Shown here: in pieces, positions 33,155-41,025 of the stretch | How positions within the stretch are numbered: the stretch's first letter is position 1 | Layout of the letters: every line of letters starts with the position of its first letter | From: Algoriphagus aestuariicola | GTDB lineage: Bacteria; Bacteroidota; Bacteroidia; Cytophagales; Cyclobacteriaceae | Assembly (NCBI RefSeq): GCF_017254835.1 | Contig: NZ_JAFKCW010000001.1 | Location: forward strand, 1,663,063-1,727,062 | Direction: 5' to 3' | Length of the DNA: 64,000 nucleotides | Notes under the pieces: model-generated | Seen by the model: the letters and a program-made list of their open reading frames with translations, nothing else | What the model was told of the DNA's origin: nothing | Database searches by the model: none | Made by a program: the position numbers and the translations under genes

Positions 33155-34480
33155 TTACATCATATCCCTTACCATTATCATGACTTTTTCCATTTCCTTT
33201 CGAACGATCGAGGCGGAATAGGGGTAATTGGAGTTCATGAAAGCAAAGCAATAGGTCTTACGGCTTTTGGCCTTGATCAGCCCAACGAGGCTATGGTTGT
33301 TGCTCATGGTGCCTGTCTTGGCAAAAATGTAGGGCTGAGCGGCTTGATAGCTGTTTTTAAGCGTTCCGGTTTTGCCGCCTGTGGGCAGGATTTCATAGAG
33401 CTGATCTTCCGGGATGATTCGGTAGAGTTTGTCAAAAAGCGCTACCATGGATCTTGGCGTGAAGAGATTATGCCGACTCAGCCCGCTGCCGTCCACCCAA
33501 TTGGTTTGGTCAGGAAGGTCAAATAGATAGGTCTTTTGAATGTATTCTATCGCCCGCTCGGTGTCCAGGGTCTGAAACAGCCGATCCGATACCATCAGCA
33601 TAAGCTGCTCGGCGATGAAGTTGTCGCTTTCAAGCATCATTTCCTTCAGCAATGGAAATAGCGGGGACGCTCTCCATAAACTATGCGCGATTGGCAGGGA
33701 GTCCGGCCGATATAGCCAGGGTTTTCCAGTTTCAACACTTGCGAGTTCTATAAAGAGTTCTGGCGAGGTGAGGAAGGGGATGAATTCTTCTTTTCCTTGG
33801 AAGGTGGAAGGGTTGTAGGCGAAGCTGTTTGAGTGGAAATCCCGTTCGAGCTCCTTGATTGGTCGATTTGTCGTTTTGACGTAAGGCTGGAAGATAGCCG
33901 GTAGGACAAAGGCTTGGCTTCCTGTCTTTCTCACCTGAACCAAATTGCCATAAATCGGCAGGGAAGTCCGTTCTGCAGCATAGTCGAAATAGTAATCATC
34001 CCACTGCCAGCCATAGCCAAAAGCCGGCGAAACTTGGTTGGCATCCGAAAAAACGACCGCCTTAAAAGGTGCCAAAAAACGTCGGAAGTCGGGCTGGGCA
34101 AATTTCTTGTATTTCCAACTCGGATCGCCGCTGCCCCATATTCTCAGGGTATCCCCGTCTGCGACATAGCGTAGGGTTTGGGTGCTGTCTTGGAGGACTA
34201 GGAGGGAGGAGAAAAGCGTAAACAACTTGGTCGCCGAGGCGGGGATAAAGCGTATCTGGGAATTCTTCTCGAAGAGTACCCGCTGGGAATCCAGATCATA
34301 AAGCATGAAACCCGTGAGGTGTCCGCTGAAAAAGCTGGTTTCGCCTAAGGCAGTCTCCAGCTTTTCATATTGGATCCGGCTGAGTTGTGCTGCCGAAGGA
34401 AAGCCTGTTAGAAAGAACGCCAAAGCCAAGACTCCCGGAAAAAAGAAAGATTTGGAAAAGGATGACTTGATTCGAGGCAT
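33155..34480 (-). CDS. D-alanyl-D-alanine carboxypeptidase/endopeptidase (PBP4, family S13)
   Basis: 441 residues from ATG 34480. The frame runs further upstream, but that segment is not protein-like, and the chosen start begins a signal peptide (FFFPGVLALAFFLTGFPSA). The S13 active site is complete: Ser82-Lys85 in PASATKLFT, SDN in LESDNFIAEQL, and KTG in AKTGTMSNN. VDGSGLSRHNLFTPRSMV is the family signature before the C-terminal part. It removes terminal D-Ala from peptidoglycan stem peptides or cuts crosslinks in the periplasm. It lacks the long inserted domain of E. coli DacB, as is common for Bacteroidota. It lies apart from other genes by ~120 bases. Confidence 0.93.
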   Translation of the reverse strand: MPRIKSSFSKSFFFPGVLALAFFLTGFPSAAQLSRIQYEKLETALGETSFFSGHLTGFMLYDLDSQRVLFEKNSQIRFIPASATKLFTLFSSLLVLQDSTQTLRYVADGDTLRIWGSGDPSWKYKKFAQPDFRRFLAPFKAVVFSDANQVSPAFGYGWQWDDYYFDYAAERTSLPIYGNLVQVRKTGSQAFVLPAIFQPYVKTTNRPIKELERDFHSNSFAYNPSTFQGKEEFIPFLTSPELFIELASVETGKPWLYRPDSLPIAHSLWRASPLFPLLKEMMLESDNFIAEQLMLMVSDRLFQTLDTERAIEYIQKTYLFDLPDQTNWVDGSGLSRHNLFTPRSMVALFDKLYRIIPEDQLYEILPTGGKTGTLKNSYQAAQPYIFAKTGTMSNNHSLVGLIKAKSRKTYCFAFMNSNYPYSASIVRKEMEKVMIMVRDMM

Positions 34481-34530
34481 TGGAGAAATGAAAGGGCTGA
34501 GATGGACAAAAACAGAAATCGTGCGCAAAT

Positions 34531-34917
34531 CTATCGCTTGGTCAGTTCGCCGGCGGGAGCCAACAGTCCCAGCCAACCCACGATAAACGCAACGCCGCCT
34601 AAAGGCGTTATCGCGCCAAGCCATGTTATACCGCTGAGGCACAAAGTGTACAGAGAGCCTGAAAAGATCAAAATCCCCAAAGTAAAACCCCAAAAGCTAA
34701 GTCCTGTTTTTTTCAATTCTGGTTTTGCTGAGGCCCAAACGCCGAGTGCAAGTAGTGCTAGACTGTGGTAGAAATGGTACTTGACGGCAGTGTCAAAGGT
34801 GTCCAATCTGCCGGAGGCTTCCAGCATGGGCTTCAGGCCGTGCGCGCCAAACGCACCGATTCCGACTGCAAGTGCTCCGAAAATCGCGGCTGTTTTGAGA
34901 ATAGTAGAGGGCTTCAA
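34531..34917 (-). CDS. DUF423 membrane protein
   Basis: 128 residues, almost entirely hydrophobic, with four membrane spans: TAAIFGALAVGIGAFGAH, FYHSLALLALGVWA, SFWGFTLGILIFSGSLY and ITPLGGVAFIVGWLGLLA. GAFGAHGLK near the start and the Gly-rich LGGVAFIVGW are the DUF423/YwdK family signatures. It is an inner-membrane protein of unknown function. It is encoded 50 bases upstream of PBP4 on the same strand and could be co-transcribed with it. Confidence 0.93.
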   Translation of the reverse strand: MKPSTILKTAAIFGALAVGIGAFGAHGLKPMLEASGRLDTFDTAVKYHFYHSLALLALGVWASAKPELKKTGLSFWGFTLGILIFSGSLYTLCLSGITWLGAITPLGGVAFIVGWLGLLAPAGELTKR

Positions 34918-35007
34918 GTCGTTGATTTAATTAAGTGTTCTTGGATATCGCTCAGTCGGATATTTGAAATTCTTCCACCAGAGAAGGGGTGAGGATCATA
35001 GTTCGTA

Positions 35008-35676
35008 TCAGTTTCTACTTCCGAAAATCGCTGAGCCTATACGAACCATCGTACTGCCTTCCTCTTGGGCGATGCGATAGTCCCCACTCATGCCCATGGA
35101 GAGCTCATTGAGCTGGACAAAGCTTGGGAGATTTCTTGCTTTTAGGGAGTCGAAGAGATTTTTGAGCGAGCGGAACTCCTTCCGGATTTGGTTTTCATTT
35201 TCTGTAAAAGTAGCCATCCCCATCAGCCCTTGGATCTGCACGTGGCTTAGTGCGGCAAAATCTGCCGATTCGAGCATTTGGTTCAGTTCGGATTCTTCAA
35301 AACCAAACTTGCTTTCCTCCTCAGCAATGTGTATTTGGAGCAAAACGGGAATGGCTCTGTCTATTTTTTTGCCTTGTTTGTCGATCTCACGAAGCAACTT
35401 AAATGAATCCACGCCATGGATGAGGTGCACGAAATGTGCGATGTATTTCACCTTGTTACTCTGCAGGTGGCCGATCATGTGCCAGCGTGTGTCTGTTGGC
35501 ATGTCGGGTTGTTTTGCTTGGATTTCCTGAACCTTGTTTTCTCCAAAGTCCCGAATTCCAGCGGCATAGGCTGCTTGGAGGTCTACTAGGGGTTTGGTTT
35601 TGCTGACCGCGATCAGCTGGCAGGCGGGATTGGCGAAGGAATTTTTTACGGCTTCGAGGTTGGCTTTGATGTCCAT
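35008..35676 (-). CDS. yggS: YggS-family pyridoxal phosphate homeostasis protein
   Basis: 222 residues, standard length. The PLP-binding Lys26 is in LIAVSKTKP, and GENKVQE, WHMIGHLQSNKVKY, VLLQIHIAEEESKFGF and SMGMSGDYRIAQEEGSTMVR complete the alanine-racemase-like barrel. No C-terminal beta-domain is present, as expected. YggS/PLPBP binds and buffers pyridoxal phosphate in the cytosol and has no catalytic role known. The gene is divergent from the GH3 gene, with 47 bases between starts, so the two promoters overlap or face each other. Confidence 0.95.
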   Translation of the reverse strand: MDIKANLEAVKNSFANPACQLIAVSKTKPLVDLQAAYAAGIRDFGENKVQEIQAKQPDMPTDTRWHMIGHLQSNKVKYIAHFVHLIHGVDSFKLLREIDKQGKKIDRAIPVLLQIHIAEEESKFGFEESELNQMLESADFAALSHVQIQGLMGMATFTENENQIRKEFRSLKNLFDSLKARNLPSFVQLNELSMGMSGDYRIAQEEGSTMVRIGSAIFGSRN

Positions 35677-35723
35677 TATCTAATTTTAGACTTCACTTTT
35701 TGCTTTAGACCTAAAACAAAGAT

Positions 35724-37274
35724 ATGGCAATCCTAAGCAATTTGCTTAAAAAAGGCATCCGACTTCGGGAGAGTCTGGAGCAGGAATACAGCAGTCCACT
35801 TGATTTGCAAAAGACCCAGCTGAGAAAGCTTTTGCTGAAAGCGGAAGATACCGAGATCGGCAAAAAGTATGCTTTTTCGAGCATTTTGGCTGATTTTAAG
35901 AAAGAGGGAGGAGCATTTTATGAATCTTATAAACGGCAGGTCCCGATCTATGACTACGATTCAATTCACGCGGAATTTTGGCAAAAGCTACTTGCAGGGA
36001 AAAAGGATGTGACCTGGCCGGGCGCTGTGAAATATTTTGCGCTTAGCTCAGGCACGTCCGGCGCAGCGTCAAAGTACATTCCGATTACCAAGTCCATGGT
36101 AAAGGCAATCCGACGGACGGGCGTTAGGCAGATTTTGAGCCTTTCCAAATACGATTTGCCCGCCTCGCTTTTTACCAAGGGAATCCTGATGCTCGGTGGA
36201 AGCACGGATCTTGAATTTAACGGGACGTATTTTTCCGGAGATCTGAGTGGAATTACCGCTGGAAAATTGCCGATCTGGTTCCAGCGATTTTACAAGCCGG
36301 GCAAAAAGATTTCCCGAAACAGAAACTGGGGGGACAAACTCGACCAGATCGTAGAAAAGGCGCGGGATTGGGATATCGGCATCATCGTCGGTGTGCCGGC
36401 ATGGCTGCAGATCCTGCTAGAAAAAATCATCGAACGCTATCAAGTCAAGCACATCCACGAAATCTGGCCCAACCTCCAGATATTCGTCCATGGAGGAGTG
36501 TCTTTTGAGCCGTATAAAAAAGGCTTTGAGACGCTCTTGGGAAAGCCTCTGATCTACATCGAAACCTATTTGGCCTCGGAAGGTTTCTTGGCCTTGCAGG
36601 CGCTCCCCAATCGACGGTCTATGCGACTGGTGCTAAACAACGGGATTTTCCACGAGTTTATTCCCTTTACCGAGGCTAATTTCGACGAGGACGGTAACGT
36701 GAGAAAAGATACCCAAACACTGAAAATCGATGAGGTGGAAGAGGGCAGGGACTACGCACTGCTGATCTCCACCTGTGCTGGAGCTTGGCGATATCTGATT
36801 GGGGACGTCGTCCGATTCGTGTCCAAAGAGGAATGCGAAATCGTCATCACCGGCCGTACCAAGCACTTTCTTAGTCTCTGCGGAGAGCATCTCAGCGTGG
36901 ACAATATGAACAAGGCCGTAGAGCTGGCAGCGGATGATTTGGGCATTAGGATTAAAGAGTTTACGGTGTTGGGAGAGCCTTATAAAAAACTATTTGCACA
37001 CCACTGGTATATTGGGACGGACGACGAGACTGATGCTAAAAAGCTCGCCAACGCGCTCGACGGACACTTGAAAACCCTGAACGACGACTACGCCGTCGAG
37101 CGAAAACACGCATTGAAGCAGGTAAAGGTGACCGCTCTGCCTTCTGTTGTTTTCTACGATTGGATGAGGGAGCAGGGAAAAGAGGGCGGCCAAAACAAGT
37201 TTCCCCGAGTATTAAAAGGAGAGAAAGCCCAAAGCTGGACACAGTTTTTGGTTGAAAAAAAAGGTCTGGAATGA
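35724..37274 (+). CDS. GH3-family acyl-acid amido synthetase
   Basis: 516 residues of the GH3 (auxin-responsive) adenylating-enzyme family. The ATP-binding loop is SSGTSGAASKYIPIT, the middle has YLASEGFLALQA, then LLISTCAGAWRYLIGDVVRF, and the C-terminal domain starts after TGRTKHFLSLCGEHLS. Plant members adenylate a carboxylic acid and join it to an amino acid; bacterial ones are uncharacterised apart from a few. It is cytosolic, with no signal. Its stop overlaps the LysE-type exporter start by four bases, so a product of amino-acid conjugation may be exported directly. That functional link is inference. Confidence 0.92.
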   Translation: MAILSNLLKKGIRLRESLEQEYSSPLDLQKTQLRKLLLKAEDTEIGKKYAFSSILADFKKEGGAFYESYKRQVPIYDYDSIHAEFWQKLLAGKKDVTWPGAVKYFALSSGTSGAASKYIPITKSMVKAIRRTGVRQILSLSKYDLPASLFTKGILMLGGSTDLEFNGTYFSGDLSGITAGKLPIWFQRFYKPGKKISRNRNWGDKLDQIVEKARDWDIGIIVGVPAWLQILLEKIIERYQVKHIHEIWPNLQIFVHGGVSFEPYKKGFETLLGKPLIYIETYLASEGFLALQALPNRRSMRLVLNNGIFHEFIPFTEANFDEDGNVRKDTQTLKIDEVEEGRDYALLISTCAGAWRYLIGDVVRFVSKEECEIVITGRTKHFLSLCGEHLSVDNMNKAVELAADDLGIRIKEFTVLGEPYKKLFAHHWYIGTDDETDAKKLANALDGHLKTLNDDYAVERKHALKQVKVTALPSVVFYDWMREQGKEGGQNKFPRVLKGEKAQSWTQFLVEKKGLE

Positions 37275-37894
37275 TTCACAGCCTGCTGGAGGGAATAAGC
37301 ATGGGATTCCTGCTTTCCGCTTTGATTGGGCCTGTGTTTTTCACGCTGATCCAAAGTAGTCTCGCGCATGGATTTCGCTATGCGGCTGTCTTGGCTTTGG
37401 GCATTTTTGCCAGCGATAGTATGTACGTGGCCGTCACTTATTTTGGAGTGAAGTTTTTGGCGGACGCCACCTATTTCGAGCTTGCCTTGGGCTATGTCGG
37501 GGGATTGATTCTTATTGGTTTTGGGATTAGCTCCTTGCTCAAGAAAGAGGTTTCAAGGCCTAATTCTGGGGGCCTGGAACTTCCCCGGGTCAGGAAAAAG
37601 TCTGCCTTCCTAAAGGGGTTCAGTATCAATGGCATCAATCCTTTTGTGCTTTTGTTTTGGATCTCCATTGCCAGCATCGTGCACTTGAAAGATTCCTTCG
37701 GGGCTTCTGATGTGTGGCTTTACTATTCAGGGGTTTTGGGTACGGTATTGTGCATTGACTTGTTGAAGGCTTTTGTCGCCAAGCAACTGTCACATTTGGT
37801 CACGCCTAGAATGATGCAATGGCTAAACAAGGCAGTGGGATTAGTCATGATTGGATTCGGGATCAGAATGCTACTCTACACTTATCTTCGCTAA
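37271..37894 (+). CDS. LysE-family translocator
   Basis: 207 residues with six hydrophobic spans, beginning MIHSLLEGISMGFLLSALIG, then GPVFFTLIQSSLAHGFRYA, which contains the family's N-terminal signature, and a late FSINGINPFVLLFWISI segment with the conserved NP dipeptide. LysE exporters move lysine, arginine, threonine, homoserine lactone-like or other amino-acid derivatives across the inner membrane. Specificity is not readable. It overlaps GH3 by four bases (ATGA) and faces DUF502 convergently. Confidence 0.9.
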   Translation: MIHSLLEGISMGFLLSALIGPVFFTLIQSSLAHGFRYAAVLALGIFASDSMYVAVTYFGVKFLADATYFELALGYVGGLILIGFGISSLLKKEVSRPNSGGLELPRVRKKSAFLKGFSINGINPFVLLFWISIASIVHLKDSFGASDVWLYYSGVLGTVLCIDLLKAFVAKQLSHLVTPRMMQWLNKAVGLVMIGFGIRMLLYTYLR

Positions 37895-37953
37895 AGAGAA
37901 TCTAGCCTCGATCCGAAGCATAAAAGTCATGGGAGGGTTAGAACAGAGGCATA

Positions 37954-38652
37954 TTAATCTATAGTCAGTTCAGGATTCAATTGTTTTTTCGACTCCTCTG
38001 AGCAATCGCTTACGAAGCTTTTTCCGGCTGTGGCGATCAAATCGCAAGTTCCTGTTCCCATCCCCATTATGGTGCGCATAGCATCCTGCGTTTGGGCATT
38101 CAAGAAAGTAATGGCTGTCTTGGGGACGTGGTAAATATTGCCGTTTGTAGGATTGGGAGCGGTGGGGACAAATACGGTGTATAAGTCCTCGTTAATTTTG
38201 TCGGTGATGAATCCCGTCATCAATGTTCCAGTCTTATACGGATCTATCAATACCACTTCGGAAAATGGCAGCTTTTTCAATCCCACGAACTGGTAAACGG
38301 TTTGGTGGATAAGGCTGTAAAGTGGGACTTTAGTCAGATATTTCTTTTCAAATTGGGAGAAATAAGACCTTCCGACCTTATTGCGGATTAGCGCACCGAT
38401 GATAAAGATAAATAGGACAAGAATCCCGATCGAAAGAAAATTTATGGACCAATGAGGCTCTTCACTTCCGGAATCCAGCATGAAACTGATCGGAGCGACT
38501 ATTTTGAAGATAAAGTTGAATACAAAGGAAAGTAGAATCAGTACGATTGTAAGGGGAAGTAAAATCAAAAATCCTTGGAAAAGTGTGTCTAGAAAAAATC
38601 CTCTTTCCGAGTCCTTTCTATGAATTTCTGGATTTTTGGGCTGGGGGTCCAT
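37954..38652 (-). CDS. DUF502 membrane protein
   Basis: 232 residues with two membrane spans, FLILLPLTIVLILLSFVFNF and FLSIGILVLFIFIIGALI, followed by a soluble domain. TKVPLYSLIHQTVYQFVGL and VFVPTAPNPTNGNIYHVP are the DUF502 signatures, the latter being highly conserved. Function is unknown; the protein is inner-membrane with a cytosolic or periplasmic beta-domain. It stands alone, with about 290 free bases upstream. Confidence 0.93.
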   Translation of the reverse strand: MDPQPKNPEIHRKDSERGFFLDTLFQGFLILLPLTIVLILLSFVFNFIFKIVAPISFMLDSGSEEPHWSINFLSIGILVLFIFIIGALIRNKVGRSYFSQFEKKYLTKVPLYSLIHQTVYQFVGLKKLPFSEVVLIDPYKTGTLMTGFITDKINEDLYTVFVPTAPNPTNGNIYHVPKTAITFLNAQTQDAMRTIMGMGTGTCDLIATAGKSFVSDCSEESKKQLNPELTID

Positions 38653-38944
38653 GTTTTCTGTTTGTCTAGATTTGGATTATTTTTCTCCCCATCAATAGGC
38701 AAATCCATGCCATCCACCTGGTCGAGACGGAAAGGGATGTTCGGGGGGCGTTAGTGTGTAGCAGGTGGACTTGATTGTGGAAATTCTGCCTCTCTTTTTA
38801 TAAATGAAAAACAGTAAAGGCCGATTTTTGAAAAATGGGACGGAGAAGTTGCAGCTAGTTTACCAAGGATTTGATGAAAAATGGAAAGGCTGGCTATCCG
38901 TCGTTGCCGGATTGAATAAACATTGCTGCAAATATTCGGGTTAG

Positions 38945-39550
38945 ATGGATATGAAAAAACTCCATTTCAGATTTAGCCTTCTAGGAGTTCTCTGTCTATT
39001 TTTCTCAGTGAATGCTTATGCCCAAGAAATTCCCGCATTGGCTGAGTTTAACCAAACCAGACTGGACTACAATCAAAATGGTATGCTGATACTCGGCACT
39101 TGGGCTGTAGGAAATATGGTTTGGGGTGGGATAGGAGCGAGTCATACGACCGGAGAGACCAAAGCTTTTCATCAAATGAATCTGTATTGGAACTCGGTAA
39201 ACCTGTTAATTGCCGGGTTTGGCTATTGGCAGGCCACGAAAGGGAATCCCGGAACCGATTTTTGGGCGACAATTGAAGCGCAGCAGGGGATAGAGAAAAT
39301 ATTGCTTTTGAACGGTGCTTTGGATTTGGCCTATATGGCCGGAGGGCTCTATATGAGGGAGCGAGGTTTGAGAACGGATAATTCTAGATTAATTGGCTTT
39401 GGAAAGTCAGTAATTCTTCAAGGCGCTTTTTTGCTGGCTTTTGATAGTGTATTGTATGGTTTTCATCGTGCTCATGGAAAAGAACTACCGAGCTTGGTTC
39501 AAAATATCAGTTTGGGACCTACAGGGGTAAATTTTAAAATGGATTTCTGA
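38945..39550 (+). CDS. DUF6992-like membrane protein
   Basis: 201 residues (195 from the alternative ATG at 38951, which gives a cleaner signal peptide, MKKLHFRFSLLGVLCLF to NAYAQ). Four hydrophobic spans follow: MLILGTWAVGNMVWGGIG, WNSVNLLIAGFGYWQA, KILLLNGALDLAYMAGG and SVILQGAFLLAFDSVLYGF. The family resembles DUF6992, found in Bacteroidota with no known role. Being secreted and hydrophobic, it is probably embedded in the envelope. The DUF4136 gene follows by 73 bases. Confidence 0.8.
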   Translation: MDMKKLHFRFSLLGVLCLFFSVNAYAQEIPALAEFNQTRLDYNQNGMLILGTWAVGNMVWGGIGASHTTGETKAFHQMNLYWNSVNLLIAGFGYWQATKGNPGTDFWATIEAQQGIEKILLLNGALDLAYMAGGLYMRERGLRTDNSRLIGFGKSVILQGAFLLAFDSVLYGFHRAHGKELPSLVQNISLGPTGVNFKMDF

Positions 39551-39623
39551 ATTATTGGTTGATATTGAACTAGTTATTGAATAATTCGTAATATTAGTTA
39601 ATTCCCCAAAAAACCCTTGAAAT

Positions 39624-40169
39624 ATGAAGAATATTCTCCCATTACTCACACTGGTCTTTATACTGGGTTCTTGCAAGGTTTCCGAAACCGTCTCCATAGA
39701 TACCCTGGCCAATGCGGATATGCTGAAAGAATATCAGACTTTTAAAATGATAGAAGAGGATTATGCAGATAAACGAAATGAGCGGCTCAAACTTACTTTC
39801 AGAGACAAATTGATAGAATATGGATTTGATGAGGTTTCAGAGAATCCTGATTTTTTGATTCAGGGAGTCCTTGTTTCCCGAGAATTCATCAAGAATGCAG
39901 AGCCACTTTATTATTCTTCCATACCGGGGCCTTTCTACAGTGCCTTAAATTCCGGAAATAGTTTACCCAGTGGAGGGCTCGGGTCAGGTCCCTTTATTGT
40001 TAATTCCGGAATGATTGGAAAGGTGATTTTTTTGATTCAAGACACCAAAACGAACGAAATCGCGTGGATGGGGATCAGTTCGGGAGTGGTCTATGGTGGT
40101 GCTCGACAGTTTGATTTCGACGAATTGGACTTGGTACTCCATCAATTATTGGCTTCACTGAACGAGTAA
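39624..40169 (+). CDS. DUF4136 domain lipoprotein
   Basis: 181 residues with a lipoprotein signal ending at Cys17 (VFILGSC). The rest fits DUF4136: YQTFKMIEED near the N-terminus, GFDEVSENPDFLIQGVLVS in the middle, and a C-terminal TKTNEIAWMGISSGVVYGG strand pair. DUF4136 lipoproteins of Bacteroidota are small alpha/beta proteins with unknown role, probably in the periplasmic leaflet. Between residues 100 and 130 is a Gly/Ser/Pro-rich loop (GNSLPSGGLGSGPF). It may be co-transcribed with the DUF6992-like gene upstream. Confidence 0.85.
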   Translation: MKNILPLLTLVFILGSCKVSETVSIDTLANADMLKEYQTFKMIEEDYADKRNERLKLTFRDKLIEYGFDEVSENPDFLIQGVLVSREFIKNAEPLYYSSIPGPFYSALNSGNSLPSGGLGSGPFIVNSGMIGKVIFLIQDTKTNEIAWMGISSGVVYGGARQFDFDELDLVLHQLLASLNE

Positions 40170-40247
40170 TCGCTCTCCAATCAGAATCAGCCTGAGTGGA
40201 CGATAATTGACCTCAGAGCCAAGTGCGGGTTTGGCACGCATTCTTTT

Positions 40248-40255
40248 TACCTTTG
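40248..40255 (+). promoter_or_regulatory. -7 element giving a near-leaderless transcript
   Basis: TACCTTTG is a perfect TAnnTTTG and ends four bases before the YjdM start codon. A TTTG is present upstream but at only ~14 bases, less than the usual 19-21. Transcription would begin at or next to the ATG. Confidence 0.45.
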
Positions 40256-40259
40256 CCCG

Positions 40260-40595
40260 ATGGAAAATCTAGCCCCTTGCCCGAAATGTAAATCCGAGTA
40301 CACGTATGAGATGGACAGCCTGCTTGTATGTCCGGAGTGTGGCCACGAGTGGAATCCCGAAGATCAGGAAGTAGAAAGCGGACTAGTGGTGAAGGATGCG
40401 AACGGAAACCAGCTTGCGGATGGCGACTCCGTCGTGATCGTGAAAGACCTTCCCGTGAAAGGCGCTCCCAAGCCTATCAAGGCTGGTACAAAAGTTAAAA
40501 GTATCCGTCTGGTGGAAGGCGATCACAATATCGACTGTAAGATCGATGGCTTTGGCTCCATGGCCCTAAAGTCGGAATTTGTTAGGAAAGCTTGA
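40260..40595 (+). CDS. Zinc-ribbon YjdM (PhnA-like) protein
   Basis: 111 residues, the normal size for YjdM. The N-terminal zinc ribbon is complete, with CPKC at 7-10 and CPEC at 27-30 ([18 protein letters not shown] to [14 protein letters not shown]). The C-terminal SH3-like domain carries [20 protein letters not shown] and [19 protein letters not shown]. Despite the old PhnA name, these proteins are not phosphonoacetate hydrolases, and their role is unclear. It is a single gene. Confidence 0.95.
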   Translation: MENLAPCPKCKSEYTYEMDSLLVCPECGHEWNPEDQEVESGLVVKDANGNQLADGDSVVIVKDLPVKGAPKPIKAGTKVKSIRLVEGDHNIDCKIDGFGSMALKSEFVRKA

Positions 40596-41025
40596 TTGCT
40601 TGGTGTAGCTCCTAAGACATTCATCGGTTTTTGGGAATGACTTTGCTTTTTGTTTCTTTTTCAAAATAGTAGGGAATGAGGTGCGCTGAACAACCTTGAT
40701 TTCCAAAACCGCATTTTGAAAGTCAAGGATTTGTTGATTTTCTTGCGACGGGCATTTGACACGTTGAGTTTTCGCCCGAGAACTTGAATGGTCTTTACGA
40801 AATTATACCGGACAAACTTGGCTAGCGACCTGGGCTGACTGACGAGGCAGAAAGCTGATTCGACTCAGCGCTTGTACATTATCACAGTGTTGGGCATGGT
40901 TCGAGACAATCTTGATATCGTCACATAGAGACAGAAATAGGGATTGGGCTAAGCTCCTTGCTTAGAGATGATACATGCAAAAAATCAACAAAGGGATCAT
41001 TAGGGGTTTCATGGGACTAGAGGCT
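40596..41025. other. Intergenic region without a recognised feature
   Basis: 430 bases between the convergent YjdM and histidine-kinase genes. No gene, tRNA, clear terminator or repeat is seen, and the reading frames lack protein-like composition. A hairpin beyond either gene was not found. Confidence 0.5.

Noticed and set aside
33155-34693. Longer start for PBP4 at 34693
   Set aside because: The extra 71 residues are not protein-like and would precede a clean signal peptide that starts at 34480.
35717-35724. CAAAGATA (TATCTTTG on the minus strand) as a yggS promoter
   Set aside because: The -7 element matches, but no TTTG/TTG is at the right distance and it overlaps the GH3 start codon, so the evidence is too weak.
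39551-39623. Search for a tRNA or small RNA in the AT-rich spacer between the DUF6992-like and DUF4136 genes
   Set aside because: Only AT-rich sequence is seen; no stem of useful length or T-loop motif.
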